From Planctomyces sp. (GTDB lineage: Bacteria > Planctomycetota > Planctomycetia > Planctomycetales > Planctomycetaceae): a stretch of 36,019 nucleotides of DNA. The notes beneath the pieces are model-generated. The model had not been told where the DNA came from. It saw only the letters and a list, made by a program, of their open reading frames with translations, and ran no database searches. The DNA is taken from the NCBI GenBank assembly GCA_002702685.1, contig PABD01000148.1:1-36019 (forward strand). Reading direction: 5' to 3'. This document shows positions 9,583 through 17,298 of this stretch, one piece after another. How positions within the stretch are numbered: the first letter of the stretch is position 1; the number at the start of each line of letters is the position of its first letter. The translations under genes and the position numbers were made by a program.

Positions 9583-10038
9583 TCAGGCCCGTTGAGGTTC
9601 CCGTTTCTGACTGATCGTGAGGAGGCGTTCCTCTTTCGCTTCATGTTCGTGAAGGTGATCGAGGAAGTCATCGAAGTCTTCCCGTACTTGATGCCAGCAG
9701 TGATAGGCGCCTTCACACAGTCTGAGCCTTTGGCTGAACTCATCGAGTTGACGCAGCATTTCCGCGTGTTCACGATGCAGTTCCTCGACCTGCTCAGATG
9801 CGGATGACGTTTCGGATGTTGGCGTGAAGAGATCGGGCCGTTGTTCTTCGTGCTCGATATGAGCTTCCAGTTCTCGACGGAACTGTTCAACTCGTGTCGC
9901 CATTTCCTCGTACTTCGGACCATCACCGAGTTCGTCCACCTGATGCCAGAACCGTTTCAGGTCATCGATACGGCGGGCGAGCTCTTCATGATCGTTGAGA
10001 TACGCCTCCTGCACTGTTTTGATATGAGCGCTGCACAT
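9583..10038 (-). CDS. hemerythrin-like HHE domain protein
   Basis: This 151-aa, mostly helical cytosolic protein has the spacing of a hemerythrin-type di-iron four-helix bundle: H17 in NDHEEL, H60/H63/E64 in HIEHEE, H88/H91 in HREHAEM, and H128/H130/H132 with E133 in HLHEHEAKEE. Bacterial members bind O2 or NO or take part in iron or redox stress sensing; the ligand here is unknown. An excellent ribosome site (AGGAGG, 8 bases from the ATG) fixes the start. A loop of about 20 residues rich in Ser/Glu (70-85) separates helices 2 and 3. A strong intrinsic terminator lies in its own 5' leader (10092-10133), so expression is probably controlled by attenuation. A receiver-ANTAR antiterminator gene diverges from it. 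Confidence 0.85.
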   Translation of the reverse strand: MCSAHIKTVQEAYLNDHEELARRIDDLKRFWHQVDELGDGPKYEEMATRVEQFRRELEAHIEHEEQRPDLFTPTSETSSASEQVEELHREHAEMLRQLDEFSQRLRLCEGAYHCWHQVREDFDDFLDHLHEHEAKEERLLTISQKREPQRA

Positions 10039-10091
10039 GGTTCTTTCCTCCTATCTGCGAGTCGCTTGGAGTCGGGTCCACACCCGATACG

Positions 10092-10133
10092 AAAAAAGCC
10101 CGATAGCCGCTCTCTACAGCAGCCATCGGGCTT
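10092..10133 (-). terminator. intrinsic terminator in the hemerythrin leader
   Basis: On the minus strand the arms AAGCCCGAT (+ strand 10125-10133) and ATCGGGCTT (10096-10104), extended inward by GCTGCT/AGCGGC with one mismatch, close a six-base loop GTAGAG and are followed by TTTTTT (10097-10092). It sits 54 bases before the hemerythrin ATG, so it acts in the gene's own leader or ends a separate short RNA. Confidence 0.75.
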
Positions 10134-10177
10134 TCTTCGCCGAAACAGACAACCCTCATCAGCAGCCTGTTTTATCT
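10092..10177 (-). promoter_or_regulatory. attenuator-like leader of the hemerythrin gene
   Basis: This is the predicted transcribed leader between a minus-strand promoter and the terminator. The 13-mer CTCTACAGCAGCC that forms loop and arm of the terminator (10112-10124) is repeated upstream with two mismatches as CTCATCAGCAGCC (10155-10167). A repeated arm of this kind could compete with the terminator helix. An AAACAG/CTGTTT pair flanks the upstream copy. The divergent neighbour encodes an ANTAR protein, a family that acts on such leaders. The 308-bp gap (10039-10346) holds nothing else coding. Confidence 0.4.
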
Positions 10178-10183
10178 ATCGGT

Positions 10184-10212
10184 ATAATAGCACCTTTTTA
10201 TCCAGTTGGAAA
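10184..10212 (-). promoter_or_regulatory. predicted sigma70-type promoter for the hemerythrin leader
   Basis: Read on the minus strand, TTTCCA (10212-10207), a 17-base spacer and TATTAT (10189-10184) give a fair housekeeping promoter. Transcription would begin near 10177 and meet the terminator after about 85 nt. Confidence 0.4.
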
Positions 10213-10216
10213 GGCT

Positions 10217-10232
10217 TTTTCGCGTGCGAAAA
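10217..10232. promoter_or_regulatory. dyad TTTTCGC-GT-GCGAAAA, possible operator
   Basis: Perfect 7-bp inverted arms around two bases, followed by a CGAAAACG motif that recurs within 10 bases (10227-10242). It sits just upstream of the -35 of the minus-strand promoter and about 115 bp before the ANTAR regulator gene, so it could be an operator shared by the divergent genes. Confidence 0.35.
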
Positions 10233-10346
10233 CGTCGAAAACGATTAAGCTGAAATAGTCTCCTTTTTTCCTGCGCTATCATAGTATCCATGTCCGCACG
10301 GGTCGCAGGCTCCTCCGATATCGACATTGAAACACACCACATGATC

Positions 10347-10934
10347 ATGTCCACTTCACTCAGAATTGCCATCGCGGAAGACGACCCGATTGAGCTTCGC
10401 GATCTGGAAGAAACACTCGTGTCTTACGGGCATGTGGTGGCGATCAAAGCTCGTTCCGGCGAGGAATTGATTCAGCTCTGTCATGCGGATCCGCCGGAGC
10501 TGATCGTGACAGACATTCGTTTTCCCGGAATCGATGGCCTGGAGGCGGTCGCGCATTGCCGCGAAGACCACCCTGTGCCGATCGTCATCGTTTCCGCTTG
10601 TCATGATCCGGAATTGATGAAACGGGCTTTCAAAGAATACGTGATGGCCTACCTCGTCAAGCCGATCAACGCCGAGAGTCTCGAGGCGTCGATTGAACTC
10701 GCGATGCAACGGTTTCGCGAATTCCGAGCGCTGCAACAGGAATCGATAAATCTGCGCCAGGCACTTGAAGATCGCAAAATCATCGAACGGGCGAAGGGCC
10801 TGTTGATGGCGCGCACGCAGATGTCCGAACCGGAAGCATTCAAGCGTCTGCAATTGCTATCCAGCCAGAAAAACAAAAAGTTGATCGAGATCGCACGCAC
10901 CATTGTGGAAGCAGAAGATTCTTTCAAACTTTGA
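10347..10934 (+). CDS. response regulator, receiver plus ANTAR RNA-binding domain
   Basis: This 195-aa protein has a CheY-like receiver (5-120) with acidic pocket E11/D12/D13, phospho-acceptor D56 in IVTDIRFPG, S83 and K105 in YLVKP. A linker helix (118-140) leads to an ANTAR domain (136-190; RKIIERAKGLLMARTQMSEPEAF split over the domain start, then KKLIEIARTIV). This AmiR/NasT-type layout belongs to regulators that, once phosphorylated, bind paired RNA hairpins in leaders and prevent termination. No cognate kinase is adjacent. The start is unsure: ATGs at 10290, 10341 and 10347 are in frame and none has a strong ribosome site; I took 10347 because the receiver fold begins at once. It is flanked by a leader with a terminator (minus strand) and by a predicted sRNA downstream, both plausible RNA partners. 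Confidence 0.9.
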   Translation: MSTSLRIAIAEDDPIELRDLEETLVSYGHVVAIKARSGEELIQLCHADPPELIVTDIRFPGIDGLEAVAHCREDHPVPIVIVSACHDPELMKRAFKEYVMAYLVKPINAESLEASIELAMQRFREFRALQQESINLRQALEDRKIIERAKGLLMARTQMSEPEAFKRLQLLSSQKNKKLIEIARTIVEAEDSFKL

Positions 10935-10996
10935 TTGTCTTTCTCTGAGGAACTGACCACCTGAATAAAATTCGGGCGAGACGGTAAATCCACGTA

Positions 10997-11025
10997 TTGA
11001 CAACTAGATATGCTTGTCGTATTTT
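10997..11025 (+). promoter_or_regulatory. strong sigma70 promoter for a predicted sRNA
   Basis: TTGACA (10997-11002), a 17-base spacer and TATTTT (11020-11025). The -35 is perfect and the spacing ideal. No gene starts nearby downstream; instead a terminator follows about 60 bases after the predicted start. Confidence 0.65.
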
Positions 11026-11031
11026 AAAGCT

Positions 11032-11123
11032 CAGACATTGAAGATCGATGTCGAGACCGCTTCGGTCTTTAGATTGGCGATGACAGCCCCGGTTGCACAC
11101 TCCGTGCACTCGGGGCTTTTTTT
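11032..11123 (+). ncRNA. predicted free-standing small RNA (~90 nt)
   Basis: The interval runs from the predicted start of a strong promoter to the end of an intrinsic terminator. It can form an AGACCG/CGGTCT hairpin with a CTT loop (about 11054-11069) and the terminator hairpin. It lies 98 bp after the ANTAR regulator gene and ends 80 bp before the BON gene. An 11-codon frame (from ATG at about 11048) is inside but has no ribosome site. It matches no RNA family I recognise. Canonical ANTAR hexaloops (A at 1, G at 4) are not evident. Confidence 0.55.
11085..11123 (+). terminator. intrinsic terminator of the predicted sRNA
   Basis: Outer arms AGCCCCG (11085-11091) and CGGGGCT (11111-11117), inner arms TGCAC/GTGCA with loop ACTCC, followed by a run of seven T. 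This is the strongest terminator in the window. Confidence 0.85.
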
Positions 11124-11203
11124 ATTCGCCAGTCGCCAGTCTGTAGCAGCAATGTCTTCCACCGGGTGAAACTTACTTTTACATAAAGGAATGAGAAAGT
11201 CCC

Positions 11204-11467
11204 ATGGGAACGAACGTCACCCTTCCTGATCACCGTGAGCAACTGCCGAACACGCATCCTGTTTACGGATCTATCTGTCGCAATGCCATGGACAATTTGA
11301 ATCGCAGCGGATTGATTCCGTTGCAACATGTACTGGTTGTCGAAGATGGCAGCCGGTTGAAATTGAAAGGATGGGTGCCCTCTTATCATATGAAACAGAT
11401 GGCGCAGGCACTGGTGATGAAAACCGAAGGGGTCGAATCAATTCAAAACGATATTGAAGTCTGGTAG
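11204..11467 (+). CDS. BON-domain small protein
   Basis: This 87-aa protein is almost entirely one BON domain: a helix (ICRNAMDNLNRSGLIPL), then LVVEDGSRLKLKGWVPSYHMKQMAQALVMKTEGVESIQNDIEV split over the strand-helix-strand core (about 42-86) with the usual conserved glycine at the hairpin. BON domains bind phospholipid or partner proteins and often occur in periplasmic stress proteins such as OsmY, but no signal peptide is seen here, so cytoplasmic or peripheral membrane location is more likely. AAAGGA lies about 14 bases upstream, which is long for a ribosome site. It sits between the predicted sRNA and Hsp20 in a stress-flavoured cluster, but has no shared transcript that I can demonstrate. 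Confidence 0.75.
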   Translation: MGTNVTLPDHREQLPNTHPVYGSICRNAMDNLNRSGLIPLQHVLVVEDGSRLKLKGWVPSYHMKQMAQALVMKTEGVESIQNDIEVW

Positions 11468-11686
11468 CCAGCGGGCACAAGAACCTGCATGACAAAGGAG
11501 CCAACTCCAGGAACGGCAGGCCTGCAAAAACTCATTTACATCATTGACTGTCTGAAATTATTTGCATCGCCATTAGATCGATCGGACCTCTGTTGCCGAA
11601 AGTCCGTCCACTCAAAACAGGTGACAGCAATCGGAATCCGGTCGACGTGATTCCCCAATCAACCTGATAGTCCAGGGAGTTCTGAA

Positions 11687-12154
11687 ATGAGTAAGACATT
11701 ATCAAAACAAAAAAGTCGTGACCTTACCTCGTGGTTCAGTCGCGATCCATTTGCCGCCCTCCGTGAAGAAATGAACGACGCCCTCAGCCGGTTTACGTCG
11801 GAATCGAACGGGGATTGGCTCGCCGGCGAACACATCCCGTCGATCGACCTTTCGGAAACCGGGAAAGAAATTGAAGTCAAAATGAACGTTCCCGGTGTTC
11901 AGCCCGACGAGATCGAAGTCGAAGTCAGCGGCAACACGCTGAGAGTTTCAGGAGAACACAAGGAAGAACGCGAAGAAAAAGGACGCAAGTACCATCGGAC
12001 CGAACGCCAGACCGGATACTTCAGCCGGACGATCGCACTTCCCAGCGCCGTGTCGGAAGATAAGGTCGAAGCCCGTTGCCAGAATGGAACGTTGACGATC
12101 ACTCTTCCCAAAGCGGCCGCAAACAGCCATAAGAAAATCACCGTGAAGTCGTAA
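11687..12154 (+). CDS. Hsp20 family small heat-shock protein
   Basis: This 155-aa ATP-independent holdase has the typical length. The N-terminal arm (1-45) has WFSRDPFAALREEMNDAL, as in many bacterial class A sHsps. The alpha-crystallin domain (about 47-145) shows IPSIDLSETGKEIEVKMNVP, GVQPDEIEVEV, GNTLRVSGEH and the conserved NGTLTITLPKA near 135-145. The C-terminus KKITVKS supplies an I-x-V motif for oligomer contacts. AGGGAG lies 7-8 bases before the ATG, and a strong terminator follows at 12181, so the gene is monocistronic. The 219-bp upstream gap has no CIRCE element or clear heat-shock RNA thermometer that I could find. Confidence 0.95.
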   Translation: MSKTLSKQKSRDLTSWFSRDPFAALREEMNDALSRFTSESNGDWLAGEHIPSIDLSETGKEIEVKMNVPGVQPDEIEVEVSGNTLRVSGEHKEEREEKGRKYHRTERQTGYFSRTIALPSAVSEDKVEARCQNGTLTITLPKAAANSHKKITVKS

Positions 12155-12180
12155 CACCGCCGCAGGAAGGGTGTATGTCA

Positions 12181-12214
12181 AAGGTGGTCTCCCGCGGGGG
12201 AGGCCACCTTTTTT
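12181..12214 (+). terminator. intrinsic terminator after hsp20
   Basis: AAGGTGG-T-CTCCC and GGGAG-G-CCACCTT arms around a GC-rich loop, followed by six T on the plus strand. It separates the convergent hsp20 and YciI-like genes and may also act weakly on the minus strand. Confidence 0.85.
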
Positions 12215-12229
12215 CACAAGCGGAATGAG

Positions 12230-12613
12230 TCACGCTTGCTGTTGATCCGCATGCGGAATGCTGACGGGCAGGTTGGGAACTTCCATCACCGGCCGCACTT
12301 CGGCGACACCGCGCCTTGGGCCGGGCAAGCGGGCGGCGATGCCGATGGCCTCGGCGATATCCGCCGCTTCGATGAGAAAGTAGCCGCCGAGTTGTTCTTT
12401 CGTCTCCGCGAACGGGCCGTCGGTAACGACTGTCTTCCCCTCCCGCACGCGCACGCACGCGGCGGTCGACGGGGGCTGGAGCGGGGCGGCACTCAGGTAC
12501 TGTCCCTTGTCGTGCAGTTCCTGGCAGACCGCGACCGATTCCTGAACAGCGAGGGCATGTTCCTCCGGCGGCCAGACACCTTCTTCAGCATACATCAGGA
12601 GGAGAAACTTCAT
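12230..12613 (-). CDS. YciI-related (DGPF domain) protein
   Basis: This 127-aa protein has the family hallmark DGPFAETKEQLGGYFLI at 65-81, the N-terminal MKFLLLMYAEE strand and the AEAIGIAARLPG helix of the ferredoxin-like fold. DGPF proteins are often encoded beside ECF sigma factors in planctomycetes and actinobacteria; no sigma factor is present here. The function is unknown. It begins 29 bp after the stop of DUF1501 copy 2 on the same strand, so it may be the last gene of that transcript, although the only purine-rich ribosome-site candidate (AATCGAG) is weak. Confidence 0.85.
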   Translation of the reverse strand: MKFLLLMYAEEGVWPPEEHALAVQESVAVCQELHDKGQYLSAAPLQPPSTAACVRVREGKTVVTDGPFAETKEQLGGYFLIEAADIAEAIGIAARLPGPRRGVAEVRPVMEVPNLPVSIPHADQQQA

Positions 12614-12642
12614 CTCGATTTATTCTGTCTCAAGGAGTCGAA

Positions 12643-14064
12643 TTACGCCAGAATCTCTTCCACGACATGTCCATGCACGTCGGTCAAACGGAAGTCGCGG
12701 CCCTGGAAGCGGTAGGTCAGTTTTTCGTGGTCGAAGCCGAGTTGGTGGAGCAGGGTGGCGTGGAGATCGTGTACGTGGACTTTGCCTGATGTGACGCTGA
12801 AACCGAGGTCGTCCGTTTCGCCGTGCTGGTAGCCGGGCTTGAAACCACCGCCGGCGATCCAGAGACTGAAGGCGTCGATGTGATGGTCGCGACCGGGATA
12901 GTCCTCGCGAACTTCGCCCATCGGGGTCCGGCCGAATTCACCTCCCCAGATAACGATGGTGTCCTCGAGCAGACCACGCTGCTTCAGGTCTTTGACGAGC
13001 GCGGCTGAGGCGGCGTCGACTTCGCGACAGCGTTGTTCCAGCGGTTCGCCGAGGTTATCTCCCTTGTTGCCGTGGTGGTCCCAGTCCGTGTGATAGAGCT
13101 GCACAAAGCGCACGCCCCGTTCCACCATCCGACGGGCCAACAGGCAGTTGTTGGCATACGAGTTGGCTCCCGGTTCTGCGCCGTACATATCGAGAATATG
13201 TTTCGGTTCCGAACTGATATCCATCAGCTCCGGGGCGCTCGATTGCATCCGATACGCCATTTCACTCGCGGCAATGCGGGTTTTGATTTCCGGATCGCGG
13301 GTGATGTCGTAGCGCTGCCGGTTGAGATCACCGACGAGGTCATAGAAGCCCCGTTCGCGTTCGCGGTCGAACCCCTCCGGACTCGTCAGGTTGAGGATCG
13401 GATCCCCCGTCCCGCGAAAGGGGACGCCTTGATGAGAGCTGGGGAGGAAACCGCTCGACCAGAGGGCGTTGCCGCCGCGGGGGCCGCGCGGACCGGATTG
13501 CAGTACGACGAATCCCGGGAGGTTTTCCGATTCACTTCCCAGACCGTAAGTGACCCAGGAACCGAGGCTCGGACGGCCGGGGACCTGAAAACCGGTGTTC
13601 ATAAACAGCTTGGCGGGACCATGGTTGAAGACATCGGTGACGACCCCGTTCAACATGCAGACGTCATCGGTAATATCGCCGAGGTGCGGCAGCAGTTCAC
13701 TCAGGTGGAGACCGCTCTCCCCGTGATGTTGGAACCGGCGATTGCTCCCCAGCAACTTCGCCCCTTTGCCGATGAACGCAAAGTTCTTTTCCTTGGGGAA
13801 AAACGAATCGGGCGCAACCTGCCCGTTGAGCTCGCGTAATTTCGGTTTGTCGGAGAAGAGTTCGAATTGCGACGGCCCGCCCGCCATGAACATGTAGATG
13901 ACGTTCTTCGCCTTGGGGGCGAAATGGCTGCGGAGCGCCGGCTTAGTCGACGTATTCGCGCGGGCCTCGTTACCGGCGAGGATGTTCGCGAGCGCCAGGG
14001 AACCAACCCCCATCGCGCAGTCGCTGAAAAAATGTCGTCGAGTTCGATCAAGTAAATTCGACAT
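12643..14064 (-). CDS. DUF1501 family Tat-exported protein (copy 2)
   Basis: This 473-aa DUF1501 protein has a twin-arginine signal (RTRRHFFSDCAMGVGSLALA, 8-27) and the blocks MFMAGGPSQFELFSDKP, GSWVTYGLGS, RRMVERGVRFVQLYHTDWDHH, IWGGEFGRTP and GRDHHIDAFSLWIAGGG, ending in VHDLHATLLHQLGFDHEKLT. AGGAAG five bases before the ATG supports the start. It lies 9 bp after the cytochrome-type gene on the same strand and is almost certainly co-transcribed. Compared with copy 1 it shares length and all motifs but differs in many positions, so the pairs are old paralogues rather than a recent duplication. Confidence 0.93.
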   Translation of the reverse strand: MSNLLDRTRRHFFSDCAMGVGSLALANILAGNEARANTSTKPALRSHFAPKAKNVIYMFMAGGPSQFELFSDKPKLRELNGQVAPDSFFPKEKNFAFIGKGAKLLGSNRRFQHHGESGLHLSELLPHLGDITDDVCMLNGVVTDVFNHGPAKLFMNTGFQVPGRPSLGSWVTYGLGSESENLPGFVVLQSGPRGPRGGNALWSSGFLPSSHQGVPFRGTGDPILNLTSPEGFDRERERGFYDLVGDLNRQRYDITRDPEIKTRIAASEMAYRMQSSAPELMDISSEPKHILDMYGAEPGANSYANNCLLARRMVERGVRFVQLYHTDWDHHGNKGDNLGEPLEQRCREVDAASAALVKDLKQRGLLEDTIVIWGGEFGRTPMGEVREDYPGRDHHIDAFSLWIAGGGFKPGYQHGETDDLGFSVTSGKVHVHDLHATLLHQLGFDHEKLTYRFQGRDFRLTDVHGHVVEEILA

Positions 14065-14073
14065 GCTAACTTC

Positions 14074-17000
14074 CTATTCCCGGGTGAGAAACTCATCCGT
14101 ATTCATAATCGCCCGCGCCACGGCAGTCCAGGCGGCGGCGTTTTCAGTTGAGGTGATTTCAGCCAGCTGCTCATTAATGACGGCCTTCGCTGCTTCAGGC
14201 TCGGCGGTGAACAACTCTCGCTGCCGGGCTTCAAAAGCAAGCACCCGTTCGACTTCGTCGGCCGAGGGGGGGCGGGCGTAGCACAACCGGTAGAGACGTA
14301 CGACCCGCTCCCGGCGGGCGGAATCGTCTTCTCCCTTGACCTCTGACAGCACTCGTAGCGCGAGGCCTTGAGCCAACTCAAAAATGGACGCGTCATTCGC
14401 CATCGTCAATGATTGCAGCGGCGTATTCGAACGAACGCGGCGGGTGCAGACCGACTGCATGTCGGGCATGTTGAACGTCGTCAGGAAGGGGTAGGGGGCG
14501 CTTCGATAGAAGAAGGTGTACATGCCGCGGCGATAACGATCGCCATCAGTGTCGGCCGTCCAGTCCTTCTTGCTCTGAGTAAAGGAGTAGACCCCCTCCG
14601 GTTGCGGCGGATGCACGCTGGGACCGCCAATTTCGGAATTCAACAGACCACTCGCCGAGAGACTGACGTCCCGCAGGATCTCCGCATCGAGCCGTATCCG
14701 ATTCTGCCGACCCAGCAACTGGTTGAGCGGATCCACCGCCTCGAGTTCTTCCTGGTTCCAGGAAGATTGCAGATACGTTTCTGAGGTGACGATGAGCTTG
14801 TGCAGCTTCTTCATCGACCAGCCTGATTCCATAAAGTAGTGGGCGAGCCAGTCGAGCAGTTCCGGATGAGTGGGATACGAGCCTTGCGTTCCGAAATCGT
14901 TCTCTGTTTTGACGAGCCCTTCACCGAAGTAACGCATCCAGATTCGATTCACGGTGACCCGCGCCGTCAGCGGGTTGTCATCGCTCACCAGCCAGCGCGC
15001 GAGGTCGAGCCGGTTGGCGCGCTCTCCCGTTTTTTCGAGGGGCGGGAAGACCGCTGGCGTATCGGAGAAGAGCAGTCCCGTCTTTTTATCCTTCCGGGTG
15101 AAGTCACCGCGAATATGGATGTAAGTTTCGCGCGGTTGCGCGATCTCCTGCATCACCATCGCATTGACTTCTTTACCGAGACCGAGATCCCGTTTGAGCC
15201 CGGCAAGTTTCCGACGCGCTTCGGCCAGTTCCACATCATGATCGGCGAACTTCGTCGCCAATTGTTTCTTCTGTTCGTCGCTCCGTTTGTCGGCGGGCGT
15301 TCTCACCAGTTGAAGAAGCGATTCGTCGCTCAGCGGCGCGGGCGCGGTAGGAGACACATCGAAGGCAAACCGGCCGATGTTGTAGGTATCATTCAACTCG
15401 TGCCGCATGATGATCGTGACAGGGCCATTGGCGGGGAGCAGCGGTTCCTCCAGGGTGAAGTGCGCCTCGTGGGCCGCATTCATTTTCGCGCCGGGAGCGG
15501 AACCGTTGCCGATATTGATTGCCCAACCGGAATCGGGCTTGCCATTGACGGCATCGGAGATCGGATAGTCCGGCTGCGAATGATCGGCCTGAGCGAGCGT
15601 GACGCCCATCGGTTTCCCGTTCTGCAGGAACTCAATCGAGGTCAGCACAAAGTTCCCGTTCGAGGCGAGCCCCGGTCCCTGTTGTGGCAGGCTCTCATGG
15701 GGGAGCACGCGCAATCGCAACGCCGCGATCGGTGCCGTGGGGGCCGCGTAAGTGAGCGTGTAAACATCCCGCGCGGTTTGGGTTTCTATCAACTGCGAGC
15801 CGTCATCGAGTGTTGTGAACTTTGTTTCCGACAAACCCTGCGCATCCGTCGGTTCGATCGGAGTCCACTCGGTGACCGGCTGACTTGCTGACGACTCCAA
15901 CAAGGATTGTTCCCATTTGATCTGCCGACTTGCTTGACTCTGATTCAATTCCTCGAGTTGCCGTTCCGCGAGCGCAATCTCTTCCAGCCTCTCGGGGTCA
16001 ACGTCGTCGAGCAGCATTTCTCCTGCGCTCACTTTTACCGTCGGACCGTCGTTGTTGACGTCTGCGGTGTGGTTGAAGAAGTCAAACAGCTGGAAGTATT
16101 CACGATGTGTGATCGGGTCAAATTTGTGCGTATGACATTGAGCACACGCCACAGTCAATCCGAGCCAGACGGCCCCGGTGGTATTCACGCGGTCGACGAC
16201 TTCTTCATTGCGGAACTGCTCGTCGTCGGTTCCCCCTTCCTGGTTGATCAAAGTGTTCCGATGAAAGCCGGTGGCCACCTGTTGCGACTTCGTCGGCTCG
16301 GGAAGCAAGTCGCCCGCGAGTTGCTCGATCGTGAACTGATCGAACGGCATGTCGTCGTTGAGTGCATTGATCACCCAATCGCGATAAGGCCACATGTTCC
16401 GGGCGCTGTCGATCGTATAACCGTGCGAGTCGGCATAGCGGGCCTGATCGAGCCAGTGTCTGCCCCAGCGTTCGCCGTAATGTTTGCTGGCGAGCAATTC
16501 GTCCACGAGTTCATCAATGACTTTCTCACGGTTCTCTTCCCAGGCGGAAAGGAACGCGTCAACCCGTTCGGGTTCCGGTAACAGGCCGATCAGGTCGAGA
16601 TACAAGCGGCGAATCACCGTCTCCGGTTCGGCCGCAGGAGCAGGGGAGAGCCCCTGTTGTTCGAGCTTTCGCACAATGAAACGATCGATGGGATGATCGA
16701 CGCCCGGATGCTCCACAATCGGAGGTTCATCATCCCGGATCGGCAGGAAGGCCCAATGCTCCTGGTATTCCGCCCCCTGGTCGATCCACTTCCGCAGCAG
16801 TTCGATCTCCTCGGGGGTCAATTGCTTTTTCGTCTCGGCGGGAGGCATCCGCAGATCAGGATCACTCTCCGTGACCCGCAACAGGACAGAGGAATGCTCC
16901 GCGTCCCCCGGTTTGATCGGGGCGAGATCCCCGATATTCGCAATCGCGCTCTCGCGCAGATCGAGCCGCATATCCACCGCGCGCGACTCTTCATCCGGTC

Positions 17001-17136
17001 CATGACATTGAAAGCAGTTGTCGGACAGGATCGGCCGGATATCGCGATTGTACTCCACCCGCTCTTCCGCCTTTAGACGCGGTGCAGAGAGAGAGCCCAC
17101 CAGCAGCAGGGCGAGAGAAAAACAAAAATAGCGCAA
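14074..17136 (-). CDS. PSC1 cytochrome / DUF1549 / DUF1553 protein (copy 2)
   Basis: This 1020-aa exported protein has a Sec signal peptide (1-23), a planctomycete cytochrome-type domain with CFQCH at 41-45 and a likely distal Met in DLRMPP (M97), DUF1549 with HYGERWGRHWLDQARYADSHG and a second CAQCH, and DUF1553 with LTARVTVNRIWMRYFGEG and RRGMYTFFYRS. A mid region (about 430-640) contains a beta-rich module with ALRLRVLPHESLPQ and VTIIMRHELND, the sort of discoidin-like segment seen in this family; it differs from the insert in copy 1. The start codon appears to be TTG, with GAGG in a good position upstream. DUF1501 copy 2 follows after 9 bp. Its likely role in surface glycan handling is inferred from the family. 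Confidence 0.92.
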   Translation of the reverse strand: MRYFCFSLALLLVGSLSAPRLKAEERVEYNRDIRPILSDNCFQCHGPDEESRAVDMRLDLRESAIANIGDLAPIKPGDAEHSSVLLRVTESDPDLRMPPAETKKQLTPEEIELLRKWIDQGAEYQEHWAFLPIRDDEPPIVEHPGVDHPIDRFIVRKLEQQGLSPAPAAEPETVIRRLYLDLIGLLPEPERVDAFLSAWEENREKVIDELVDELLASKHYGERWGRHWLDQARYADSHGYTIDSARNMWPYRDWVINALNDDMPFDQFTIEQLAGDLLPEPTKSQQVATGFHRNTLINQEGGTDDEQFRNEEVVDRVNTTGAVWLGLTVACAQCHTHKFDPITHREYFQLFDFFNHTADVNNDGPTVKVSAGEMLLDDVDPERLEEIALAERQLEELNQSQASRQIKWEQSLLESSASQPVTEWTPIEPTDAQGLSETKFTTLDDGSQLIETQTARDVYTLTYAAPTAPIAALRLRVLPHESLPQQGPGLASNGNFVLTSIEFLQNGKPMGVTLAQADHSQPDYPISDAVNGKPDSGWAINIGNGSAPGAKMNAAHEAHFTLEEPLLPANGPVTIIMRHELNDTYNIGRFAFDVSPTAPAPLSDESLLQLVRTPADKRSDEQKKQLATKFADHDVELAEARRKLAGLKRDLGLGKEVNAMVMQEIAQPRETYIHIRGDFTRKDKKTGLLFSDTPAVFPPLEKTGERANRLDLARWLVSDDNPLTARVTVNRIWMRYFGEGLVKTENDFGTQGSYPTHPELLDWLAHYFMESGWSMKKLHKLIVTSETYLQSSWNQEELEAVDPLNQLLGRQNRIRLDAEILRDVSLSASGLLNSEIGGPSVHPPQPEGVYSFTQSKKDWTADTDGDRYRRGMYTFFYRSAPYPFLTTFNMPDMQSVCTRRVRSNTPLQSLTMANDASIFELAQGLALRVLSEVKGEDDSARRERVVRLYRLCYARPPSADEVERVLAFEARQRELFTAEPEAAKAVINEQLAEITSTENAAAWTAVARAIMNTDEFLTRE

Positions 17137-17298
17137 GGGAATCCTCGACAGGTGTGAGAGTGAGGAGGGAGGTAGAGGAATGACGAATAAGGCAACGTTT
17201 ATACTATAGCATTTTCGAGGGAAATGAAGCGCGGGAATTGGGAGGAAGGCTCAGATACGGGCCGTTTTCCACCGTAAAGGACCAAGGTGACAGGCCAG

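Noticed and set aside
10183-10188. TATAAT on the plus strand as promoter for the ANTAR gene
   Set aside because: No acceptable -35 at 16-18 bases and it is over 150 bases from the start codon; the overlapping minus-strand promoter fits better.
11048-11083. 11-codon ORF inside the predicted sRNA
   Set aside because: No ribosome site, overlaps a hairpin, and gives no recognisable leader-peptide pattern.
11468-11686. CIRCE element or ROSE-type RNA thermometer before hsp20
   Set aside because: No TTAGCACTC-type inverted repeat and no hairpin covering the AGGGAG ribosome site could be found by eye.
14839-15891. 350-codon plus-strand frame opposite the second cytochrome-type gene
   Set aside because: Antisense to well-conserved DUF1553/DUF1549 coding sequence, with no motif of its own.
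2629-17136. Recent duplication of the two cytochrome/DUF1501 pairs
   Set aside because: Motifs match, but the sequences between them differ widely and central modules are different, so they are old paralogues.
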